DNA of 64,000 bases, from contig JAEUOZ010000023.1 in the NCBI GenBank assembly GCA_016790225.1, positions 1 through 64,000 on the forward strand, in the 5' to 3' direction. Below the pieces are notes generated by a model. The model was given only the letters and a program-made list of their open reading frames with translations, was not told the origin of the DNA and searched no databases. Below are positions 1 through 8,019 of this stretch, piece after piece. Position numbers and translations under genes: made by a program. Within the stretch, counting starts at the first letter, position 1. Each line of letters opens with the position of its first letter. Source of the stretch: Rubrivivax sp. (GTDB lineage Bacteria; Pseudomonadota; Gammaproteobacteria; Burkholderiales; Burkholderiaceae).

Positions 1-84
1 CCAACGTACACAATAGCCATGGACTTCCCCTTCCGAATGAGCAGATGAGACTTCGAACTTCCCATCTTGGCACTTTGTTGCCGT

Positions 85-136
85 TCGCCGCCAAGCGGCT
101 GGTTCGGAGTGGGGAAGTCCCTTTCATTCGTTAGGC
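85..136 (+). repeat. 52-bp repeat copy A, attC-like right arm
   Basis: This block is repeated at 3847-3898 with three differences in 52 bases. It ends in GTTAGGC (130-136), which fits the GTTRRRY box at the right end of integron attC sites. Bases 103-120 (TTCGGA.GT.GGGGAAGTCC) can pair with 21-37 (GGACTTCCCC then TTCCGAA). The window opens with CCAAC, which could be a truncated RYYYAAC box. The two copies bracket the retron and the IS110 element. The attC reading is inference; the repeat itself is seen directly. Confidence 0.6.
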
Positions 137-223
137 CGCACACTCACACCGAGCCGTGTCCAAGCCGACGCTTCCGCGTCACTCCGTCTTGCCCCAGCGT
201 TGACACCACGCTAGACTCCCTGT

Positions 224-364
224 GCCACTTAGCTGAACCGTTGTCGGGTTCTGTGCCGGGTGTACAGCCAGGCCGATTGGCATTGAACGACATCGTCGCG
301 GCAAATCCCTCGGGGTTCGCCTAACGGCGAACCCCGAGGGATTTGCCTCGTCCAAGTAGGTGGC
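224..364 (+). ncRNA. Candidate retron ncRNA (msr-msd)
   Basis: This is the probable template and primer RNA for the reverse transcriptase at 1297. Repeat a1 (GCCACTTA, 224-231) pairs with a2 (TAGGTGGC, 357-364) over eight positions with one G-U. The base after a1 is G232 in a TTAGC context, like the branching guanosine of Ec86. Small msr-type hairpins follow (235-239 with 247-251; 251-256 with 262-267). Then comes a perfect 22-bp hairpin, 300-321 with 326-347 and loop TAAC, which fits an msd stem. Position upstream of the effector and RT matches type II-A retrons. A TTGACA at 200-205 is present, but no -10 box lies at a spacing that would start transcription at a1. Exact ends are inferred. 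Confidence 0.72.
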
Positions 365-370
365 TCTTTC

Positions 371-1300
371 TTGCAGGTTGTACATAACAATTCTGCCTTT
401 GATTCGCCCCGGGAAAAGTTGCAACGCTACTTCTCCCGGGGCGATCTCTTCTTTTCACGCGACACCCACCTCTGCTTCGTTTGCGGAGCTGCTGGCGAAC
501 GTCTGCCAGAGACTGGCGAGCGCAGTCTGCGTGCGCTCTTTGTTGAGCATGTCCTGAGTCGCGGAGACCACAAGATTACTTGTGTGCGCGCTGAGACAGC
601 GGCCACAGAGTTGCTGAGACAGATTGACGAGCGCGGACAGAACATATCGACATTCGAACGCACCATTGCAGAGACGGTCGACAGCGTACTGATCTTTCCA
701 GAGAGTCCAGGCTCGTTCGCTGAGCTGGGCTACTTCTCTGCACATGAGCAGATTGCCAAGAAGTGTCTGGTCGCAGTCCGCGCCAAGCACCAGAGCAACT
801 CCTTCATCACGTTGGGTCCCGTACACGCGATCGCACGCGTAAGCCTGTTTTCCCCTGTCCCAATTGCACTGGCGGACCCTCCTGAGGCGCAGATGCCTCA
901 AATCGCTTCAAGACTTCTCGGCGACAGCGAGACCAAGAGAACATATCGCCAGCGCTTCCAGCGACAAACGTGGAAAGAGTATGACTCGCGCCAACAGCTC
1001 GCTCTAATCGACGAGATTGTGGACCTTGTGGGCGCGATCACAGAAGTTGACTTGCAGCACGCGATTCAATCAACTTTCGAGAACTATGATGTTTCAAAGC
1101 TCCGCCTCCAACTTTCAATCTTGGTGGCGACAGGACGAATCGTCCGAAACGATGATGGGGATATCTTCTCAAGACCGAGATCGGCCCCGTTTGTTCAGCA
1201 AAGGAGCCAAGAGAATTTGTCGGTGAAGGCGGCTTGGCGCAGAGCCTTTGAGTTACACGACCCAGAGGCACTGCGCGAACTGGAAGAGGCACAACGATGA
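371..1300 (+). CDS. Type II-A retron effector (NDT-like domain + DNA-binding domain)
   Basis: Protein of 309 residues related to the toxin of retron Ec86/Eco1. Residues 109-120 read FPESPGSFAELG, the nucleoside-deoxyribosyltransferase-like active-site block with the expected glutamates, followed by SFITLGP near 144-150, both as in the Ec86 effector. The C-terminal third (about 200-309) is charged and helical and should be the winged-helix DNA-binding part. In Ec86-type systems the effector is held inactive in a filament with RT and msDNA and harms the cell when phage infection perturbs that complex. The start is TTG at 371, chosen because AGGTGG (358-363) lies seven bases upstream and the N-terminal length matches Ec86. 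The stop overlaps the RT start (ATGA), so the two are translationally coupled. Confidence 0.85.
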   Translation: MQVVHNNSAFDSPREKLQRYFSRGDLFFSRDTHLCFVCGAAGERLPETGERSLRALFVEHVLSRGDHKITCVRAETAATELLRQIDERGQNISTFERTIAETVDSVLIFPESPGSFAELGYFSAHEQIAKKCLVAVRAKHQSNSFITLGPVHAIARVSLFSPVPIALADPPEAQMPQIASRLLGDSETKRTYRQRFQRQTWKEYDSRQQLALIDEIVDLVGAITEVDLQHAIQSTFENYDVSKLRLQLSILVATGRIVRNDDGDIFSRPRSAPFVQQRSQENLSVKAAWRRAFELHDPEALRELEEAQR

Positions 1301-2277
1301 ACTACGCTGAGCTTCTTCAAGCGTGGTGTCGCCTACTCCGCGCCACGCCCCAGGATGTAACAGTTCTTCTGATGCGTGGGCCGTATCAGTACAAGCACTA
1401 CCAAATTGAAAAGCGGACAGGCGGCAAGCGCGACATCTTCCATCCAACGCCGAATCTAAAGGCGGTTCAGCGCTGGCTGGTCAATGAGCATCTGCAGACC
1501 TTACCAGTCCACGACTCAGTCTATTCCTACCGCGTTGGCCGAGGAATTCGCCAGCACGCTGACGCTCACGTGCACTCGAACTTCCTGCTGCGACTGGATT
1601 TCAAGGATTTCTTCCCGTCGATTACCCAAGACTGGCTGCTGCAGTTCCTGCTGCAAAGTGCACACGAAGGCAGTCTGTCCCTGGACGACCGCGCGATCGC
1701 AGCGTGCATGCGCGTTCTCTGCAGGTTCAACAAGTTCGACGGCTCCCTTGCGCTAAGCATCGGAGCCCCCTCGTCGCCAGCGATCTCGAATGCGATACTT
1801 TTCCCCGCTGACGTGGACGCTCATTCTCGCTGTGCGGAGCTGGGTTGTCTTTACACCCGCTACGCCGACGACATCTACGTGTCGTCTCGAGAGAAGAACG
1901 TACTTGTAGAAGCCGAGCGACAAGTCAAGGCTGCATTCTCGCAACATGCGCCACGACTGCAGTTCAACGCAGACAAGAGGATCAATGTTTCCAAGAAGGC
2001 CAAGCGGGTTGTCACTGGCCTCACTCTCACGCCCGACCGAAAGCTTTCTATAGGGCGAGAGCTGAAGCGCTCGATCAAGACGCTGGTGTACCTCCACGTT
2101 TCAGGCAAGCTCGATCCCGTTGAACGACCCAGGCTCTGTGGACTAGTTTCCTATGTTCGAGATGTTGAACCAGCCTTCTACAACTCACTGGTGCTGAAGT
2201 TCGGCCATGTCACCATGGAAGAGCTGTTCCGCTGCGGTCCCGGTGAGGCCTTGTATCTTCCAAATGAGGGACTGTGA
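1297..2277 (+). CDS. Retron-type reverse transcriptase
   Basis: Protein of 326 residues with retron RT hallmarks: LDFKDFFPSI at 100-109 (domain A, first catalytic Asp), GAPSSP at 157-161 (domain B), YADD at 189-192 (catalytic pair), VTG at 239-241 (the retron-specific motif thought to contact the msr), and an A-x-x-H element around 89-93 in the NAxxH region. Length is close to Ec86 RT. It should prime from the branching G of the ncRNA at 224-364 and copy the msd to give msDNA. It overlaps the effector by four bases and is followed directly by an IS110-family element, so nothing else of the retron operon is expected downstream. Confidence 0.92.
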   Translation: MNYAELLQAWCRLLRATPQDVTVLLMRGPYQYKHYQIEKRTGGKRDIFHPTPNLKAVQRWLVNEHLQTLPVHDSVYSYRVGRGIRQHADAHVHSNFLLRLDFKDFFPSITQDWLLQFLLQSAHEGSLSLDDRAIAACMRVLCRFNKFDGSLALSIGAPSSPAISNAILFPADVDAHSRCAELGCLYTRYADDIYVSSREKNVLVEAERQVKAAFSQHAPRLQFNADKRINVSKKAKRVVTGLTLTPDRKLSIGRELKRSIKTLVYLHVSGKLDPVERPRLCGLVSYVRDVEPAFYNSLVLKFGHVTMEELFRCGPGEALYLPNEGL

Positions 2278-2311
2278 GAGTTTGAGGGGGTTTCTTGATC
2301 GTCGTGGTGGA

Positions 2312-2372
2312 AGGCTGTGGGCCAGCGGGCCGCTTCGAGCGGCAGCTCGAACTGTCCACTTGTCCACAGCCT
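2312..2372 (+). ncRNA. Candidate bridge-RNA segment of the IS110 element
   Basis: The leader of the IS folds strongly. AGGCTGTGG (2312-2320) pairs perfectly with CCACAGCCT (2364-2372), enclosing GCCGCT (2329-2334) paired with AGCGGC (2338-2343) around a three-base loop. Further GC-rich pairing is possible in 2373-2405. IS110 elements are known to encode a bridge RNA in this position whose internal loops pair with target and donor DNA. Assignment rests on location and pairing only; loop-to-target complementarity could not be tested here. Confidence 0.4.
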
Positions 2373-2484
2373 CGCGCCGCGGTCGTTTTCGCGGTCGGTG
2401 CGCCAAACCCGATTGGCCTTTGAGCATGCAGCTCGTGGGTTAGCTCTTGGTCAACGCACCGGCCCGTTTCATCCAACCGTGTAG

Positions 2485-3504
<1,020 letters not shown>

Positions 3505-3527
3505 CTTCAAAGACAGTTGCTAACCCC

Positions 3528-3641
3528 TTGAGCCGCGAAAGTCTTTACCGTGCGCTATCGGCCGGAGGCAACCCGAGTTTCGCGACAGTGCTCAAGGTCG
3601 CGAAGGCATTGGGTGTCCGGTTCCATGCTCAGGCCGCATAG
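3528..3641 (+). pseudogene. C-terminal fragment of a HigA-type addiction-module antidote protein
   Basis: Thirty-seven codons from 3528 read as the end of the helix-turn-helix antidote family that pairs with HigB/RelE-like toxins: LSRESLYRALSAGGNP, then TVLKVAKALGV, then a short tail and TAG. The N-terminal two thirds is missing, and the frame opens immediately after the IS110 element, so insertion (or a later deletion) removed it. No matching toxin gene is visible on either side. Confidence 0.7.
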
Positions 3642-3809
3642 TGACGCCGAACTTGTCGCTGCACCAGACGCGCCACGGCGTGCGGCCTTGGCCGCGTAGC
3701 CGTCTTGGTTCATCACCGGCCAGGCGGCCAAGACCGCACACCGTGTATCGGCCTTCTGCGGCATGACGATGCTCAGCTCGGTCAGCAGGCTTCGGATCTG
3801 TTGCTAGTC

Positions 3810-3898
3810 GCCCTGAACGATGTCGCGCGCGCGAAGGGGATGTCCCTCGCCGCCAAGCGGCTGGTTCGGAGTGGGCAAGTCCCCTTCATTCGTTGGGC
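3810..3898 (+). repeat. attC-like element B (contains 52-bp repeat copy B)
   Basis: An imperfect inverted repeat about 89 bases long. GCCCTGAACGAT (3810-3821) opposes ATTCGTTGGGC at the right end. GAAGGGGATGTCCC (3833-3846) opposes GGGCAAGTCCCCTTC. The centre is the short palindrome GCCGC-CAA-GCGGC. The right end GTTGGGC (3892-3898) fits GTTRRRY; the left box is degenerate. The inner 52 bases match 85-136. Nothing coding is visible in 3642-3809 before it. Confidence 0.55.
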
Positions 3899-3942
3899 TT
3901 CGCGGTGAACTCGGCCCGCCACCTCCCAGTGGGCGGTGGTGA

Positions 3943-3970
3943 TTGCAGTCTACGCAGATGATGCTATCAT
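3943..3970 (+). promoter_or_regulatory. Promoter of hicAB
   Basis: TTGCAG (3943-3948), a 16-base spacer and TATCAT (3965-3970) preceded by TG at 3962-3963 form a good sigma-70 promoter with an extended -10. The GTG start of hicA is seven bases past the -10, so the transcript should be leaderless or nearly so. HicB-family proteins commonly bind their own promoter; no clear operator palindrome is visible. Confidence 0.55.
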
Positions 3971-3976
3971 TCGCCA

Positions 3977-4231
3977 GTGAACGGCACGCAGCGCAAGACA
4001 CTCGATAAGGTACTCGCCGACCCCGTCAACGGGAGTATCGAGTGGTCGCGAATCGAGTCCTTGCTTAAGGCAGCAGGCTGCAAGGCGATCGAGGGCGCCG
4101 GCTCCGCAGTCACCTTTGAGTTTGCCGGTCGAAAGTTGACACTGCACCGCCCGCATCCCGGGAAAGAGGCGCTTCGCTACCGTGTATTGGCTGTGCGTGA
4201 GTTCATCGAAAGAATGGGGATCAAGCCATGA
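3977..4231 (+). CDS. hicA: HicA-family toxin (mRNA interferase)
   Basis: Protein of 84 residues. It matches the HicA subfamily with a double-stranded-RNA-binding-like fold: DVxWxxIESLLKAAGCKAIEG-type N-terminus, then GSAVTFEF and TLHRPHPGKE, ending in REFIERMGI. The HRPHP block is typical of this subgroup and may supply the catalytic histidine, since the classical GSHH position is GSAV. It would cleave mRNA when free of HicB. The start is GTG, placed directly downstream of a strong promoter with no leader. It overlaps hicB by ATGA. Confidence 0.85.
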   Translation: MNGTQRKTLDKVLADPVNGSIEWSRIESLLKAAGCKAIEGAGSAVTFEFAGRKLTLHRPHPGKEALRYRVLAVREFIERMGIKP

Positions 4232-4596
4232 TCAATTCAATGTCCTACAAGGGCTACACGGCTAGCATGGTCTTCGACGCAGAAGACAAAGTCATCGTTG
4301 GGCGCGTTCAAGACATCGACGACATCATCTCCTTCCACGGCGAGTCCGTTGCAGAGTTTGAGGCGAACTTTCACTCCGCCATTGAAGGCTACCTCGCTGC
4401 ATCCAAAGAGCTTGGTTCTGCTCCCGAGCGCCCGGCAAGCGGGAAGGTCATGCTACGCATCGCACCAGAAGTTCATGCGGCAGCCCTCAAAGCTGCGGCG
4501 AGAAGCGGTACTAGCCTGAACAAGTGGGCTGAAGGGGCGCTTGGCAAGGCAGCGCGGAAGGCTCCAGTACGGGCTGCAACGCGCAACGAAGCCTAA
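4228..4596 (+). CDS. hicB: HicB-family antitoxin
   Basis: Protein of 122 residues. The N-terminal half is the HicB partial RNase-H-like fold (YKGYTASMVFDAEDKVIVG, then FHGESVAEFEANFHSAIEGYL). The C-terminal half is a ribbon-helix-helix DNA-binding part (GKVMLRIAPEVHAAALKAA, then SLNKWAEGAL). It should neutralise HicA and repress the operon. ATG at 4228 overlaps the hicA stop; an in-frame ATG lies at 4240. The stop codon lies inside GCCTAAC (4591-4597), the left box of the attC-like element that follows, as is common in integron cassettes. Confidence 0.87.
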   Translation: MINSMSYKGYTASMVFDAEDKVIVGRVQDIDDIISFHGESVAEFEANFHSAIEGYLAASKELGSAPERPASGKVMLRIAPEVHAAALKAAARSGTSLNKWAEGALGKAARKAPVRAATRNEA

Positions 4597-4719
4597 CCCA
4601 GCAGTCAACGGGTCCCGCTACGGCAGGCCCTGTAAGCCCGGTCAGCGCCAGTCGTACCATCGTCGCCGACCGAGCCTGCAAGTCCCGCCTCCGCGAGCAA
4701 GTTGCCGCGAACGTCAGGC
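4591..4719 (+). repeat. attC-like element D
   Basis: Starts with GCCTAAC (fits RYYYAAC), which contains the hicB stop, and ends with GTCAGGC (4713-4719), one base off GTTRRRY. Bases near 4627-4652 (GGCAGGCCCTGTAAGCCCGG...) oppose 4674-4692 in an imperfect long inverted repeat. The left arm CGCTACGGCAGGCCCTGTAA recurs almost unchanged at 5400-5419 in element E. Both features are characteristic of neighbouring attC sites in one array. Confidence 0.6.
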
Positions 4720-4766
4720 ACTGCAAACACCCTCATTGATTGCGCGGCGCCGCAATCCAACTCCCT

Positions 4767-5381
4767 ATGTCACTACCCCTTCGGCGCCTCATCGCCCTTG
4801 TTCTGGACCTCTTCCTTCTTGCCCTGGTCCTGGTGGCGGTCTCGCGCAGCCTTCCGGAAGGCCCACCGCCTGTTGACGCAATGGCGTTCTTTTCCGCCCA
4901 GGACTTCAAGAACTACTTTACGTTGGTAGTCATCTGCTTGCTGTTGTCAGCTGTACGAGTGCTTCCGGCGCCCCGGTCGGACCGCACGCTGAGTCCCGGC
5001 GATTGGCTTATGCACTTGAAGCTGGTCAGGCTTGACTGGCTGAGGCCGACGCCGATCGATCGGCTGAAGAGGTGGGCAAGGGGACTCGTCCCGCTGTTGC
5101 TCGTGCTTGTTCCAGGCCCCCTGATTTCGTTGAGCCTGGGCTGGTTGCTCGCTCACCATACCCATGGTGCGTTCACAACCCCAGACGATCTGATGACGCG
5201 TGCCGGTCTCCCTGGTTGGCTCAGGTACACCTTGCACGGGCTTTCCTTCGCGGCATTGGGCGCCGCGGTGCTTCACCTTGTCTTCATGCCCGTCGCCCGA
5301 CGGATTTCTAGATCGGATCAACACAACCTGACCAATCTGGACAAGAGGTCCGGAACCACCCACGCCGCGAGCGATGTCTAA
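4767..5381 (+). CDS. RDD-like integral membrane protein
   Basis: Protein of 204 residues if started at ATG 4767 (a TTG at 4740 would add nine). Begins with a hydrophobic helix after LRRLIALVLDLF, the region that in RDD proteins carries the Arg-Asp-Asp pattern. A second helix follows (LVVICLLLSAVRVLPA), then a SPGDWLMHLKLVRLD segment typical of the RDD cytoplasmic loop, and two more helices (LVPLLLVLVPGPLISLSLG and a C-terminal one near 5230-5290). Function unknown; RDD proteins are thought to act in transport. Its stop codon lies inside GTCTAAC of the next attC-like element. No clear ribosome-binding site. Confidence 0.65.
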   Translation: MSLPLRRLIALVLDLFLLALVLVAVSRSLPEGPPPVDAMAFFSAQDFKNYFTLVVICLLLSAVRVLPAPRSDRTLSPGDWLMHLKLVRLDWLRPTPIDRLKRWARGLVPLLLVLVPGPLISLSLGWLLAHHTHGAFTTPDDLMTRAGLPGWLRYTLHGLSFAALGAAVLHLVFMPVARRISRSDQHNLTNLDKRSGTTHAASDV

Positions 5382-5480
5382 CCCCTAGCGCGAGCTGACC
5401 CGCTACGGCAGGCGCTGTAAGCCCGGCCTGAGGTACTCCGTACATTTACTCGGTCCGGGCTTGCAGCTTGGGGTTCCGTC
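5376..5480 (+). repeat. attC-like element E
   Basis: Left box GTCTAAC (5376-5382) fits RYYYAAC and includes the stop of the membrane protein gene. The arm GCTGTAAGCCCGGCC pairs with GGTCCGGGCTTGCAGC downstream with one bulge and one mismatch, separated by about 23 bases. The right box is degenerate (GGGGTTCCGTC). The left arm is nearly identical to that of element D. Confidence 0.58.
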
Positions 5481-5593
5481 GACAGTGGGACGCGTATCGA
5501 ACGCTGGTCGTCACTACAAGTGTTGATGTCCGCTACATAGCCCTCGTTGCAGAATGCTTCTTTCTTCGTGTAACGGCTGCGATTGGACCGTCC

Positions 5594-6202
5594 ATGAACC
5601 GACGAGATGTGTTGAGATCCCTGGCCATTGGCTCCTCGAGCGCTTGCCTCTTCAGCATGGTTCAAGCGGAGTATCAATGCACTCCGTTCATGCCGAACGG
5701 AGTCCAGCGATGTCAAGTTGGGATTCGTTCGAATCTGCTGGGGTTTTCTGCAGCAAGTACCCAACGACTCGACCAATGGTGTTGGGCAGCATGCATTCAG
5801 ATGGTGTTTCGGTACTACGGCTACAGCGTTTCGCAGCGTCGAATCGTCGAGGAGACCTTTGGTCAAGCTGTGAATCTTCCAGGCACGGCGGGTCAGATCA
5901 TGGACAACCTGAACCGCGACTGGGAGGATGACAGAGGGCGCGAGTTTTCGGTGACGGCAGACGTGTACTCGGTCAACGTTGCGACTGCCGCTGATGACTT
6001 GGCGAATGACATGCCGCTGATCGTAGGAACGATGGGGCACGCAATCGTTCTAACCTCTCTAGACCTTCTGAGAGACGTATACGGGCGAATCCAGGTCGGA
6101 GCGGCAGTTGTGAGGGATCCTTGGCCAGGGCGAGGGCGAAGAGTTCTCTCACCCCAGGAGTGGTACTCAATCGCCTTCGCAGCACGAGTCCGCGTCGACT
6201 GA
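5594..6202 (+). CDS. Exported papain-like cysteine protease
   Basis: Protein of 202 residues. N-terminus MNRRDVLRSLAIG followed by a hydrophobic stretch to MVQAEY looks like a twin-arginine or Sec signal peptide. The core has RLDQWCWAACIQMVF, the papain-like oxyanion Gln and nucleophilic Cys. GTMGHAIVLTS supplies the histidine, and VRDPWPGRG the acidic/Asn position near the end, as in C39-like/papain-like families. It could cleave a peptide bond outside the cytoplasm; the substrate is unknown. ATG 5594 is chosen because the signal peptide begins there; an upstream TTG at 5468 lies in the attC-like element. It may be a cargo cassette with no functional tie to its neighbours. Confidence 0.72.
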   Translation: MNRRDVLRSLAIGSSSACLFSMVQAEYQCTPFMPNGVQRCQVGIRSNLLGFSAASTQRLDQWCWAACIQMVFRYYGYSVSQRRIVEETFGQAVNLPGTAGQIMDNLNRDWEDDRGREFSVTADVYSVNVATAADDLANDMPLIVGTMGHAIVLTSLDLLRDVYGRIQVGAAVVRDPWPGRGRRVLSPQEWYSIAFAARVRVD

Positions 6203-6463
6203 ACGGCTGACGCTTCAACGGCCCGATCTGCCGCAGCATGTCCCGCATGGCTTCTCGGCCTCAACGGCGCCTGCGTGTTCGCTCGAGCAAACGGTATGCG
6301 CCGTAGAAGAGCGATCATCTCACCCTGCGCCATTTCAGTTCAGCCAGCCTCGTGGAACCTGTTGACTTATCGCGAGTTCATCTGGGTGCATCGAAGCCGG
6401 TTACGGATGGGATGCCGCTCCGCATGGGCTCCAGCGGGCCTGTGACAGCAAGCGTTTGACCGC

Positions 6464-6865
6464 ATGAAACCCCTCCGCTGGCTCCTGGCCTTGCTCGCTC
6501 CTGCTGTCGGGCTGTTCGTGGCGTTCGCCGGCGTGGTCTTGCTCACGGACCTGCTTGTACGCGCCTGCCCGCCCGACTTGCTGGTCTCGGGCATGTGTAC
6601 CGCCAGCTGGTACCCTGCAGCCGAGCGTGCAGCGTTTGCCGTGGCCGCCTTTGTGGGAGCGCTCGTCTTCGTGTGGCTGCCGGTGAAGGTCGCACCCGCG
6701 TACAAGAATGAGGTCAGATGGGTCTGTCTTTCGGCAGGGTCTGTCTTTGCTGCCATCTTCGTTTGGCAGGCCGGACCGGAGCTCTTGCCTTCCTTGTTTG
6801 CCGCGCTGGCCGGTGGTGCCCTGGCCGCTCGCTTCTCAATCCAGCCGCTTGACCACTCGGTCTGA
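6464..6865 (+). CDS. Small integral membrane protein, unknown function
   Basis: Protein of 133 residues with about four hydrophobic segments: residues 5-30 (LLALLAPAVGLFVAFAGVVL), 50-75, 85-105 and 110-125. Short charged loops, no recognised motif. The 261 bases upstream (6203-6463) contain no gene I can recognise. It sits 51 bases before a GNAT gene on the same strand. Confidence 0.55.
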   Translation: MKPLRWLLALLAPAVGLFVAFAGVVLLTDLLVRACPPDLLVSGMCTASWYPAAERAAFAVAAFVGALVFVWLPVKVAPAYKNEVRWVCLSAGSVFAAIFVWQAGPELLPSLFAALAGGALAARFSIQPLDHSV

Positions 6866-6916
6866 CGGGGCGCTGCACCGGCACGGCGCGACCCTCGGGC
6901 CTCGGAGAAAACGCCA

Positions 6917-7471
6917 ATGCCGCTCGACCGATTGCCCGAGCAGATCGAAACGCCCCGGCTCATCGTGCGAGTCGCGAAGCCCGCCGACGCCCTTGCCTTC
7001 CATGCTGCCATTCTGGAGTCCCGGGCCGAGCTTTCGCCCTGGCTCAGCTGGGTCACACCGCCCCCGACCCTGGAGCAATCCGAAATCGACTGTCGGCGCG
7101 CCTACGCACGGTTCCTGTTGAACGAAGACCTGATGGTTCTGCTTTTCCTCAAGGAGGGCGGCGCCCTGGTCGGTGGCAGCGGGCTGCATGGCGCGAACTG
7201 GACCACGCGCACCTTCGAAGTGGGCTACTGGTGCCGCACGGGCTATGGCGGAAGAGGGCTCATCACTGAAGCCGTGCGCGCCCTGTCGGACCATGCGCTC
7301 ACGAGGCTGGAAGCGAACCGCGTCTTCCTGACGTGTGACGATCGCAACACGTCCAGCTGGAGGCTCGCCGAGCGAGCAGGCTTCAGGCTCGAAGGCATTC
7401 TGGTCAATGAGCGCTTTGATCTTCAAGGCCGCCTGCGCAACACCCGGGTCTATGCACGCACGGAGGTCTGA
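6917..7471 (+). CDS. RimJ/RimL-type GNAT N-acetyltransferase
   Basis: Protein of 184 residues. Begins IETPRLIVRVAKPADALAF, the usual RimJ/RimL N-terminus. Motif A appears as EVGYWCRTGYGGRGLITEAV (acetyl-CoA pyrophosphate loop R/Q-x-x-G-x-G/A). NRVFLTCDDRNTSSWRLAER and AGFRLEGI are the later motif B and C-terminal elements. Such enzymes transfer acetyl from acetyl-CoA to a protein N-terminus or a small amine; the substrate here cannot be told. ATG 6917 follows GGAG at 6902-6905 by eleven bases. Confidence 0.85.
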   Translation: MPLDRLPEQIETPRLIVRVAKPADALAFHAAILESRAELSPWLSWVTPPPTLEQSEIDCRRAYARFLLNEDLMVLLFLKEGGALVGGSGLHGANWTTRTFEVGYWCRTGYGGRGLITEAVRALSDHALTRLEANRVFLTCDDRNTSSWRLAERAGFRLEGILVNERFDLQGRLRNTRVYARTEV

Positions 7472-7504
7472 CCTGTCTGTCAAACGCACGCACCGCGTCG
7501 CGTC

Positions 7505-7888
7505 ATGAGAGCCATGTTCGACCACGTGAAGTTCGGAGTCAGCGACTTTGCGGTGAGCAAGGCCTTCTTCCTGCAGGCCCTGGCACCGCTGGGCGTAACC
7601 GTGGTCACGGAGTGGCCGCCCGACGGGGCGGAACTCAGCCAGCCTGACGGCCAGGCTTCCCTGTGCCTGTACCAGACCGAGGAGAAACCCGCCCATCTCC
7701 ACCTGGCGTTCACGGCCCGCAGTCGCCAGGAGGTGGATAGCTTCTACCGCGCGGCGCTTCTTGCCGGCGGCAGAGACAACGGTCCGCCCGGCCTGCGCCC
7801 GCAATACGGCGGCAGCTATTACGCAGCCTTCGTCATCGGCCCGGACGGGCACAACATCGAAGCGGTGTTTCATGAGGGCGAGGCCTGA
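7505..7888 (+). CDS. VOC (glyoxalase/bleomycin-resistance fold) protein
   Basis: Protein of 127 residues with the paired beta-alpha-beta-beta-beta layout: FDHVKFGVSDFAVSKAFFL at the start, LHLAFTARSRQEVDSFY in the middle, and YYAAFVIGPDGHNIEAVFH at the end. His in FDHV, His in LHLAF and Glu in IEAVFH are the usual metal-site positions of the superfamily. Substrate unknown. Members are frequent in integron arrays and some give resistance to bleomycin or fosfomycin, but nothing here points to a specific drug. An alternative ATG is at 7514. Confidence 0.83.
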   Translation: MRAMFDHVKFGVSDFAVSKAFFLQALAPLGVTVVTEWPPDGAELSQPDGQASLCLYQTEEKPAHLHLAFTARSRQEVDSFYRAALLAGGRDNGPPGLRPQYGGSYYAAFVIGPDGHNIEAVFHEGEA

Positions 7889-8019
7889 CGCTGTACTCAA
7901 TCGGATTGCCCGTGGCAGGACGACCCGAAGATACGAGGGTCGGGTTACGAGCGGAGAGACGGCCGAGGGTCTTAGGTTTCTGGTTCCGGAGTGTCGTCAA
8001 GCGGGTGCAGGATCAGCCA

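Noticed and set aside
200..205. TTGACA as the retron promoter -35
   Set aside because: A perfect -35 hexamer, but no acceptable -10 at 16-18 bases and transcription would begin inside a1 or later.
319..325. GCCTAAC as an attC R'' box
   Set aside because: It is the loop region of the perfect msd hairpin, where the retron explains it better.
6203..6463. Possible further attC-like element after the protease gene
   Set aside because: Some short inverted repeats occur, but no box or arm matches the other elements.
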